A stretch of 64,000 nt of DNA from Bacteroidales bacterium (GTDB lineage: Bacteria > Bacteroidota > Bacteroidia > Bacteroidales > UBA12077). Positions 9,843 to 17,882 of this stretch are shown in pieces. Numbering within the stretch: the first letter of the stretch is position 1; the number at the start of each line of letters is the position of its first letter. Below the pieces are notes generated by a model. It was given only the letters and a program-made list of their open reading frames with translations, had not been told where the DNA came from and did not search any database. The translations under genes were made by a program, and so were the position numbers. The stretch spans positions 1 through 64,000 of the forward strand of contig JAEINU010000013.1 in the NCBI GenBank assembly GCA_016342685.1, given 5' to 3'.

Positions 9843-12041
9843 ATGAATAAAATAATCCGAACACTAATCATACTTTTAATTTTTATTCAATCGGGATTTG
9901 CTCAAAATCTCGATTCAGAAGTAATTGATGAAATCGAAAAATATAAATCCGAAGTTGAAAAATATAAAGAAAACAAGAATTCTATTCAGCAGGCAAATTT
10001 TCTAAATAAAATAGCATATGTATTTTGGGAAAATGAGCTATTCGACGAGGCAATTAATTACTTCTCCAAATCGCTTGAGATAAATCAATTAAATAAAAAC
10101 AAGAATGGGATTAAGTCTTTATATTTTAATATTGGCTTAATTTATTCCGACAAAGAGGATTATCAGTTAGCACTTTCAAGTTTTGATAATGGATTAAGAA
10201 TAGCCCAGCAACTTAAACAAACACAAGGAATTTACACAGGACTTATTAATAAAGCAGGAGCGCTCAAAAATTTAAATCAAAGCGCCGAAGCCATTTCTGT
10301 TTTAAAGAATGCTTTGCAATATGCCCAAGAGTTAAATAATTTAAAGCATATTCGAACGTGTTATGGAATGCTGGCAGAAAATTACGAAATAGAGAATGAC
10401 TCAGAAAACACATTAAAATATTTCGAATTATTTGCATCCGTCGATAAGCATATTAAGTTGGAGCAGATTAAAGAGATTGAAAAACGGAGTAAACAAGAAG
10501 TCCATACAGCACAAACCGACAAAATAAAAACCGAACAGGAATTATCGAAAAAGTCGGACCAATTAGTTGAAACACAACAAACGTTAAAAGAAACAGAGGA
10601 GATTTCAAAACAGCAAGAGTTGGAACTTAACCTTAAAGAACTTGCAATACGCGAAAAAGAGGCTCAACTTGAGAATGAGAAATTAATTAGATATGGAGTT
10701 TCTGCAATTTTTGTATTTATACTTTTATTTTCAATGTTGATATACAGACAGTATAAGGCAAAAAAGAGAGTGAATGAAAAGCTTGCCGAACAAAATCAAA
10801 AAATAAATATCCAGAAAGAAGAAATAGAAAAGCAAAGAGATTTAGCGAATACACAAAAAACGGCCATTACAGATAGTATTCGTTATGCCAAGCGAATTCA
10901 AAGCGCTTTATTGCCTCCCGAAAGTTATATTAAAAGAAATCTTCCCGATCATTTTATACTTTATAAACCTAGAGATATTGTAAGTGGCGATTTTTATTGG
11001 ATGATGAATAAAGACGATAAAATTATCATTACAGCGGCCGATTGTACAGGACATGGCGTACCAGGAGCATTCATGAGCATGTTGGGAATTGCATTTTTAA
11101 ATGAGATTCTTACGAAGATAATTGAAAATAAACATGTGTATTCATTGCAAGCAAATGAAATTTTGAATCAGCTTCGAACATACATTATTGAATCTTTGCA
11201 TCAAACGGGAGATCCTGACGAATCAAAGGATGGTATAGATATGGCAATTTGCATTATCGATCCCGAGAATCATAAATTACAATACGCAGGGGCTCATAAT
11301 CCATTATATTTGATTCAGAACAATGAGCTTAAAATAATTAAAGGCGATAGAATGCCGGTGGGAATTCATAAAAAGGCCGATGTTTCATTTACAAATCACG
11401 AAATTGATATAAATGAAAACGATCTTATTTATATGTTCTCCGATGGATATTACGATCAAATTGGCGGCCCCAAAGGGCGAAAGTTTATGTCGAGGAATTT
11501 CCAACAATTAATGCTTGATATTCATAAGGAATCGTTACCAGAACAGAAAAAAATCTTAGATAAAAAATTTGAAGATTGGAAGGGTAAGGAAATTCAATTG
11601 GATGATATTCTTGTTATTGGTGTTAAACTGGAATTAACAAAGAAGACACAGCAAAAAGATGATTCTTATGATTGGAGTAATAAAGTAATTTTAATTGCTG
11701 AAGATACAGAGATGAATTATATTTTTTTAGTTGAAGCTTTAAAACCAACAAAAGTGAAAATTTTACGAGCAAAGGATGGAGAAGAAGCAGTAAGTATTTT
11801 TAAGGAAACCGAAAAGATTGATTTAATACTTATGGATATAAATATGCCGAAATTAGACGGCTTCGAAACTACAAAGGAGATTAAGAAAATTAATCCTAAT
11901 GTACCAATAATAGCACAAACAGCACTTAATATTGAAGATGCCCGGGAAAAAGCTACTGAAGTAGGTTGCGACGATTACATTCTTAAACCCATAAGACTCA
12001 AATATTTACTCACAAAACTAGATACTTTCTTAAACAACTAA
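9843..12041 (+). CDS. TPR - TM - coiled coil - SpoIIE/PP2C phosphatase - C-terminal response-regulator receiver fusion
   Basis: TPRs; TM 'YGVSAIFVFILLFSMLIY'; PP2C motifs 'RDIVSGDFYWM', 'AADCTGHGVPGAFMSMLG', 'FSDGYYDQIGG'; receiver 'VILIAEDTEMNYIF...LILMDINMPKLDGFE...DDYILKPI'. Confidence 0.9.
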   Translation: MNKIIRTLIILLIFIQSGFAQNLDSEVIDEIEKYKSEVEKYKENKNSIQQANFLNKIAYVFWENELFDEAINYFSKSLEINQLNKNKNGIKSLYFNIGLIYSDKEDYQLALSSFDNGLRIAQQLKQTQGIYTGLINKAGALKNLNQSAEAISVLKNALQYAQELNNLKHIRTCYGMLAENYEIENDSENTLKYFELFASVDKHIKLEQIKEIEKRSKQEVHTAQTDKIKTEQELSKKSDQLVETQQTLKETEEISKQQELELNLKELAIREKEAQLENEKLIRYGVSAIFVFILLFSMLIYRQYKAKKRVNEKLAEQNQKINIQKEEIEKQRDLANTQKTAITDSIRYAKRIQSALLPPESYIKRNLPDHFILYKPRDIVSGDFYWMMNKDDKIIITAADCTGHGVPGAFMSMLGIAFLNEILTKIIENKHVYSLQANEILNQLRTYIIESLHQTGDPDESKDGIDMAICIIDPENHKLQYAGAHNPLYLIQNNELKIIKGDRMPVGIHKKADVSFTNHEIDINENDLIYMFSDGYYDQIGGPKGRKFMSRNFQQLMLDIHKESLPEQKKILDKKFEDWKGKEIQLDDILVIGVKLELTKKTQQKDDSYDWSNKVILIAEDTEMNYIFLVEALKPTKVKILRAKDGEEAVSIFKETEKIDLILMDINMPKLDGFETTKEIKKINPNVPIIAQTALNIEDAREKATEVGCDDYILKPIRLKYLLTKLDTFLNN

Positions 12042-12044
12042 CCT

Positions 12045-12431
12045 ATGGAACCTTTAATTATAGCTGCAACTCAAGAAACGCCCGGTGTAAACTTTGATAA
12101 AGACCTAGGAAAGTTTTTAATATTTGGGAAGTCATTCCCCGAAGAGGTTAAACGTTTTTTCGATCCTATTATTTATTGGTTGCAAGAATATGAAGCCAAT
12201 TCAAACGAAGAAACCAAATTTGAGATAAGATTGGAATATTTTAATTCTTCTACTGCTACTATGTTACTTGAGGTGCTTTATACCCTTGAGAAAATTATTC
12301 ACGATCGTGGTAAAAAAGTAGTTGTAATATGGAATTATCTGGAAGAAGATGATGATATGTTAGAGGTTGGTGTAGAGTATTCAGAAATGATAGAAGTGCC
12401 GTTTGAATTTAATGTTATTCAAGATTATTAA
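12045..12431 (+). CDS. SiaC-like (DUF1987) regulatory phosphoprotein
   Basis: 'EPLIIAATQETPGVNFDKDLGKFLIFGKSFPEE...ETKFEIRLEYFNSSTATMLLEVLYTLE' matches my recollection of SiaC; 3 nt downstream of the phosphatase. Confidence 0.75.
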   Translation: MEPLIIAATQETPGVNFDKDLGKFLIFGKSFPEEVKRFFDPIIYWLQEYEANSNEETKFEIRLEYFNSSTATMLLEVLYTLEKIIHDRGKKVVVIWNYLEEDDDMLEVGVEYSEMIEVPFEFNVIQDY

Positions 12432-12574
12432 CTACAACATGTATTCTTAAAGAATAAAGTCCAGTCTTTAGTCTCAACTTTTACTTTTGTAATTTCAAAA
12501 TAATCAAAGATTTCTTCAGGCAATAAGGCTTTGATAAGGATACTATATTGTGGTTCTTGTGGATTCATAGTCAT
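12428..12574 (-). pseudogene. Fragment resembling an ISAon1-type transposase N-terminal region (48 aa)
   Basis: Minus-strand translation MTMNPQEPQYSILIKALLPEEIFDYFEITKVKVETKDWTLFFKNTCCS*. 'LLPEEIFDYFEIT' resembles the start of ISAon1-type transposase ORF1. No downstream catalytic ORF. Confidence 0.45.
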
Positions 12575-12671
12575 ATTGGTTTTATGACTACAAAGATTAT
12601 ATTTTTATTTAATCCACCAACTTTTCAATGTGATCCGTGATCCGATTTAAGTATAAGACTTTATGATACAA

Positions 12672-12701
12672 AAAAACCTTCAGAATATTCTGAAGGTTTT
12701 T
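12672..12701 (-). terminator. Perfect hairpin terminator downstream of tRNA-Asn
   Basis: aaaaaccttcagaatattctgaaggttttt. Confidence 0.75.
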
Positions 12702-12702
12702 G

Positions 12703-12776
12703 CTCCCCAGGTAGGATTTGAACCTACGACCCCCTGATTAACAGTCAGGTGCTCTAACCAACTGAGCTACTGAGGA
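12703..12776 (-). tRNA. tRNA-Asn (GTT)
   Basis: Reverse complement tcctcagtagctcagttggttagagcacctgactgttaatcagggggtcgtaggttcgaatcctacctgggga folds as a cloverleaf; anticodon GTT. Confidence 0.95.
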
Positions 12777-12915
12777 ATTTTAGACACTTGTTTTGTGTTT
12801 TGCGATGCCAAAAGTAAGGGCTTTTATTTAATTAAACAACCCTTCTAACACAAATTTTATATTTTTTTTAGCCTTTAAATGTATTGCGCTGATTATCTGC
12901 TATAAAAAATTGACT

Positions 12916-14082
12916 TTAATCGCAAATTTTTATTCCAAGATCTATCCAAGAGTACAAATCCAAGGGATGATGCTTCAATTTTTGATTATTTCTCTTGTGT
13001 CCGAGTCTAACAATAACAATATTTTTTTCAGGAATACAAATGATATACTGACCTAATATTCCACGAGCATAATACACCATTAAATCGTTGTAGTGACAAA
13101 TCCACCATTGATAACCATAAAAATCCACCGGCTTATTATTTTTATCACGAACATGAGAAGCTGGCGCGAAAGACTCGTTTAAATACGATTCCGATACAAC
13201 TTGTGATCCATTCCAAGAGCCTTTATTTAAAACCAACTGGCCTAATTTCGCAAAATCACGTGCGTTCGAATTAAAACAGCAAAATGCCTTCTCATCTCCA
13301 CCTTTCATATCTAGGCTCCATGTAGCTATGCTTTCTGCCCCTAAAGGCTTCCAAAGCTTCTCTGAGGCATATTCACTTAATGACAGTCCGGTAACTTTTT
13401 TAAGAATCATACTTAAAAGTTGTGGATTGGCTGTTATATAATCAAATTTCTGTGCAGGTGCTTGTATCGATTTAGCTTTTAGAACGAGTTTATTCAAATT
13501 TTTCCCATAATAAGCTTTTGTTGTTACCGAAAACGGATTAAAATAGCTTTCGTTCCATTCCAATCCTGAACTCATTGTTAATAAATCACGAATCGTTATG
13601 TTATATTCTCTCGCATTAAATTCTGGAATATATTTCGAAACAGGATCATTCACCGAGGAAATTAAACCATCGTCTATTGCAATTCCAATTAGCAAACTAA
13701 CAAAGCTTTTAGCCATTGAAAAAGAACTTGAAAAAGATTCTTGTGAGTAACCATCCCAATAACTCTCAAAAACGATCTGGGTATCTTTTATAGCTACAAA
13801 TGCGATACTTTCATATTTTTTTAATAAAGAATTATCTTCCTCAGATAATATATATTTATTGTAATTGAGTGAGGTTTTCCAGCTTTGTGGTTCTCCAGTA
13901 TTAATGGTTCTATTTTCAAAAATTTCATGATCTGAAATCCCTGCAGTAGTATAGATTATCGCATTTCGAAAATAAGGATTTGGTTGTATAAAAAGAATAA
14001 CTATTGTTAGGAGAATTACTCCCGGAATATAAAATTTAAATATTTTTTTCACCTCAGATATTTTTTGATTTTCAAATACCAA
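12916..14082 (-). CDS. Serine hydrolase, beta-lactamase/class C PBP family
   Basis: SxxK motif 'SSFSMAKSFVSLLIG'; 'LLTMSSGLEWNE'; N-terminal TM. Confidence 0.8.
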   Translation of the reverse strand: MVFENQKISEVKKIFKFYIPGVILLTIVILFIQPNPYFRNAIIYTTAGISDHEIFENRTINTGEPQSWKTSLNYNKYILSEEDNSLLKKYESIAFVAIKDTQIVFESYWDGYSQESFSSSFSMAKSFVSLLIGIAIDDGLISSVNDPVSKYIPEFNAREYNITIRDLLTMSSGLEWNESYFNPFSVTTKAYYGKNLNKLVLKAKSIQAPAQKFDYITANPQLLSMILKKVTGLSLSEYASEKLWKPLGAESIATWSLDMKGGDEKAFCCFNSNARDFAKLGQLVLNKGSWNGSQVVSESYLNESFAPASHVRDKNNKPVDFYGYQWWICHYNDLMVYYARGILGQYIICIPEKNIVIVRLGHKRNNQKLKHHPLDLYSWIDLGIKICD

Positions 14083-14091
14083 GATATGAAT

Positions 14092-16005
14092 TTATCCCGT
14101 AGGAGACAATTTGGTTAATTGTTTATTTATTATAGATAAAAGTACCTTCGGTTTAACTGGTTTTATCAGATAGTCGTCCATTCCAGATTCAAAGCCTTTA
14201 TCAATGTCACTTGGCATAGCATAAGCCGATTGCGAAATAACAGGTATATCTTTGTTTATGAATTTAATGCGTCGGGTGGCTTCATAGCCATCCATCTCTG
14301 GCATTTTGATATCCATTATTATAACATCAATTTTATTGTTCTCTTGCACAATTCTAACAGCTTCTAATCCGTTAACAGCCTTTAATATTTTCGCCTTTGT
14401 TATTTTCAGAACTTCTTCAATGTAAATATAATTTGCGGGTTCATCTTCAGCAACCAATATAGTTTTATCTTTCCAATCATATTTATCGTTAGAGACTGGT
14501 AAATGAGAACTATTTGTCAGAGATTTTACCTTGTTAAATGGAATCGTAAAATAGAATGTAGAACCGATTGAAGGAGATGATTCAACCCATATTTTACCAC
14601 CAAGTAATTCAACTAAGCTTTTACTTATCGCTAATCCTAATCCTGCGCCACGATATAATCTGGAGGAGTCATCCTCAATTTTCGTAAAACGGTCAAAAAC
14701 CAAATCTTTTTTGTTCTGATCCATTCCCAATCCTGTATCTTTTACATAAAATAAAAGTTCATTGGAGTTTTTAATTTCGTAGCCAAACTCTATAAAACCA
14801 TCTTCGGTAAATTTTAATGCATTGCCAATCAGGTTTGTAAGAATTTGATTCAACCTTAAAGAATCTGTTTTTATAGTTATATCTTCATCAGGAGTATTGT
14901 CATTAAGTCGGATATCAACTTTTTCTTTTTCCTTCTGTTTTTTAATTTCAGAAAAGGATTGAAGTATTTCGTTTAGGGTATCTTTTAAATTGCAATCTCT
15001 TTGTATTATTTTCAGTTGGTTTGCCTCGATTTTTGATATATCAATAATATCATCAATCAAATGAAGGAGGTTGTTGCCACTATTATTTATAAGCTTAACA
15101 AAATTTTCTTTTTCACCCGGTGTAACTTCAGAATCAGGCATTGTCAGTAATTCAGTAAATCCCAGAATTGCATTCATGGGAGTTCGAATTTCATGCGACA
15201 TATTTGCAAGAAAGGCAGATTTAAGATGATCACTTTCTTCGGCTCTTTCTTTTGATTTTAAAAGCTTCTTCTCTGCAATATCACGTTCTTCTTCACGTTT
15301 TAGTATTTGTTTGAGCATATTATTAAAATCATCGTAAAGAATTCCAATTTCGTCGTTAGATTTTTTTTCTATTTGAATTGAATAGTTTCCTTCGCCAGAT
15401 ATTTTTCTTGTTAATTGTGCAAGATCCAAAATAGGCTGCGAAATTGGCTTTTGGAATCGATTAGCTAAGAAATAAGCAAGAACTATCATACCCAACAGAA
15501 TTCCTACAATAATAAGTATATAGTCCTGTATTTTTGCCATTAACAAGGTGGTATCTGTATGTATAACAATTATTCCATACTTAAAATTATTGTAAACAAT
15601 AGGGTGTTCAATTACAAGGGCCTCTTTTGTAAAAATCGAGAATGATTCTTCTAATGCATCCGGATTTTCGTATAAGGGTGGGATGAAAATATCTTCGGAA
15701 CGTTTATACGAGGAAAATAAAATCCCATTTCTATCATATAAAACACCAGAAACTACGCCAGGAATTGTCGATAATTTAGATAGGATATTTTCGGCTCCAA
15801 CATTATCATCAAAAGTTAAAGGGGCAACAGAATATTCGCCAATAAGCTTAATATTCATCAAAGTATTAAGATGCATTTCATTTCTTAAGCTCTTTATGTC
15901 GCTAATACCTACAATTGTAAATCCTATTAGCATTGTAATAGTACTTACAAAAAGTATTATACTTATTATTTTATTTTTTATTGATATATCGTGAAAGAAC
16001 TTCAT
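14092..16005 (-). CDS. Hybrid histidine kinase: CHASE8-like sensor - HAMP - HisKA - HATPase - receiver
   Basis: 'SHEIRTPMNAILGF', 'LTNLIGNALKFTEDGFIEFG', 'GAGLGLAISKSLVELLGG', receiver 'ILVAEDEPANY...VIIMDIKMPEMDGYE...DDYLIKPV'; periplasmic 'IGEYSVAPLTFDD...VVSGVLYDRNGILFSSY'. Confidence 0.9.
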   Translation of the reverse strand: MKFFHDISIKNKIISIILFVSTITMLIGFTIVGISDIKSLRNEMHLNTLMNIKLIGEYSVAPLTFDDNVGAENILSKLSTIPGVVSGVLYDRNGILFSSYKRSEDIFIPPLYENPDALEESFSIFTKEALVIEHPIVYNNFKYGIIVIHTDTTLLMAKIQDYILIIVGILLGMIVLAYFLANRFQKPISQPILDLAQLTRKISGEGNYSIQIEKKSNDEIGILYDDFNNMLKQILKREEERDIAEKKLLKSKERAEESDHLKSAFLANMSHEIRTPMNAILGFTELLTMPDSEVTPGEKENFVKLINNSGNNLLHLIDDIIDISKIEANQLKIIQRDCNLKDTLNEILQSFSEIKKQKEKEKVDIRLNDNTPDEDITIKTDSLRLNQILTNLIGNALKFTEDGFIEFGYEIKNSNELLFYVKDTGLGMDQNKKDLVFDRFTKIEDDSSRLYRGAGLGLAISKSLVELLGGKIWVESSPSIGSTFYFTIPFNKVKSLTNSSHLPVSNDKYDWKDKTILVAEDEPANYIYIEEVLKITKAKILKAVNGLEAVRIVQENNKIDVIIMDIKMPEMDGYEATRRIKFINKDIPVISQSAYAMPSDIDKGFESGMDDYLIKPVKPKVLLSIINKQLTKLSPTG

Positions 16006-16583
16006 TAATTATTTTTTACTGGTTGTACAATTCGTGCCGAATTCATTAAATAAAAACTCATTTGCAAAGGAGATTTAAGAACAGCCGATTCATTTATCTC
16101 AAAACGCAACTTATTTTTTTCTTCAAAGAAATTAATTAGAACTCCGTTTTCTGCAAATTTCGGCGAATCGCTAATCGTTAATACTGGTAATCGTTCCGTA
16201 AGGGCTAAAATGTTTTGAAGATTTTTCCTTTCAGATTCTGCCACAACTAAAATATGACAATCTTTAATTTCGTAAAGATTATAAATCTTCTTAATTTCTA
16301 CTCGTTTATTATTGATTTTTTTTATAGCATATATTTGTTCAAGATTCTTATGTAATGGCGTTTTACCCATTACAGCAATAACAAATGGTTTATCTAGATT
16401 GTCCATTTCTGATTCTTCAGGCCAAGTAACAAATCGCGAGAACTTTTCTAAATAAACAGCTTTTAACACATAAATGTTTGCTTGTGAATAACTTTGAAAC
16501 GCACATATAGCAAAGAAAAAAGTTAAAATAAGTTTTAACTTAAGACCATTCAATATTATATGTGTATTTCTTTTTTTAATCAC
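16005..16583 (-). CDS. YfiR family (DUF4154) periplasmic protein
   Basis: 'VLKAVYLEKFSRFVTWPEE...KPFVIAVMGKTPL...CHILVVAESERKNLQNIL...PVLTISDSPKFAENGVLINFFEEKNKLRFEINESAVLKSPLQMS'. Confidence 0.85.
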   Translation of the reverse strand: MIKKRNTHIILNGLKLKLILTFFFAICAFQSYSQANIYVLKAVYLEKFSRFVTWPEESEMDNLDKPFVIAVMGKTPLHKNLEQIYAIKKINNKRVEIKKIYNLYEIKDCHILVVAESERKNLQNILALTERLPVLTISDSPKFAENGVLINFFEEKNKLRFEINESAVLKSPLQMSFYLMNSARIVQPVKNN

Positions 16584-16586
16584 TTG

Positions 16587-17879
16587 TTATCTATTGTAAT
16601 AAGAAATCTCTTTGTATTTATCATTTTCTAAACCCCAAATTACAAATGTTGAATTTGGGTCGCCATTTTCATCAAAATCTATTTTACCCGAGGCTCCATT
16701 ATAATTAATCTCAACACCTGAGTTTATAAGCACAATTGCTTTGTCAAATTCGTTTACATTAATAATAATATCCTCATGATTTGGCGAAGTATCTTTGGTA
16801 ACATTTCGTAACTTCTGTTTTAAATCTTCGGGATTAACCGATTGTGCTTTTTGTATTGCATAAGCAATTGAATATAAGGCATCGTAAGCATGTTCAGAAT
16901 ATGTTGCGGGATCGAATCCGTATTTTTCAGCATAATTGCTTTTATAAGCACTATAGTTTTGAGTATTTGTTGTTGAGCTTGATATACCAATTATGGTTTC
17001 TAGAACTTCAGGTTGCCCATTCGATAAAAGTTCCTTTGGAAATGCTCCTTCAGTTAAAAAAAGTGTTGGTTTTGTATTGTAGTCTTGATAAAAATTTGAG
17101 TACCAAAGGTCTTGAGTTATTTTGGAAACCTCTTCTTCGAATATTGCTAAAAAAATTATTTGGGGTTCATACTCTAATAAATAGTTTATTTCATCGTCAT
17201 AATTATAGTTGCTTATGTCGACACCATTTGTTGGATAATAAGACTTTGCAACAATTGACCCACCCAAAGACTCAAATCGTTCTTGAATAATATTAGCCAT
17301 CGAAACTCCAAAATTATCATTTCTGTATAATATTGCTCCATTCATATATTGTAATGAATCAATCGAATATTGTGCCATTATTCGTCCACTAAAAGCATCT
17401 GATGGGCATGTTCTCCAAATTAAATCTTCATCTTCTAATATTGAAATCTCTGGAATTGTTGCAGAATACGTCATCATTAGTATATTATTATCTATGCACA
17501 ATTGAGTCATTTCAACAGCAACAGCCGAGGTTGTCGGACCGATGATAATATCCACCTTTCTTTCTATCAATTCATTAACAATTTTAATACCCGTTTTCGG
17601 ATTTCCTTCAGAATCTTTAAAAATTAATTCAAACTTTCTTTTTTCGCCATCAATATCAATACCTCCTTTTTGATTTATCTCATCGGCAGCCATTTTAACG
17701 GCAAAGAATATGTTCTCTGCAATTTCTCTGCCAATTGAAACATTTGCTATTACACCAATCCTAATAGGATTTTTAAATGATGATTTGTTATAATCTTCAT
17801 CCAGTTGTTCACAAGCAATGGTACTAATCAGAACCAAAGAAATAAACAGAATAAGTTTGTCTTTTAGTCTTTTCTTCAT
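16587..17879 (-). CDS. ABC-type branched-chain amino-acid-like substrate-binding lipoprotein (Peripla_BP_6)
   Basis: Lipobox LISTIAC; 'IRIGVIANVSIGREIAENIFFAVKMAADEINQKGGIDIDG...GPTTSAVAVEMTQLC'. Confidence 0.85.
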   Translation of the reverse strand: MKKRLKDKLILFISLVLISTIACEQLDEDYNKSSFKNPIRIGVIANVSIGREIAENIFFAVKMAADEINQKGGIDIDGEKRKFELIFKDSEGNPKTGIKIVNELIERKVDIIIGPTTSAVAVEMTQLCIDNNILMMTYSATIPEISILEDEDLIWRTCPSDAFSGRIMAQYSIDSLQYMNGAILYRNDNFGVSMANIIQERFESLGGSIVAKSYYPTNGVDISNYNYDDEINYLLEYEPQIIFLAIFEEEVSKITQDLWYSNFYQDYNTKPTLFLTEGAFPKELLSNGQPEVLETIIGISSSTTNTQNYSAYKSNYAEKYGFDPATYSEHAYDALYSIAYAIQKAQSVNPEDLKQKLRNVTKDTSPNHEDIIINVNEFDKAIVLINSGVEINYNGASGKIDFDENGDPNSTFVIWGLENDKYKEISYYNR

Positions 17880-17882
17880 GTC

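Noticed and set aside
12672-12701. TTCAGAATATTCTGAA palindrome as operator
   Set aside because: Flanked by A/T tracts immediately 3' of tRNA-Asn; best explained as a terminator.
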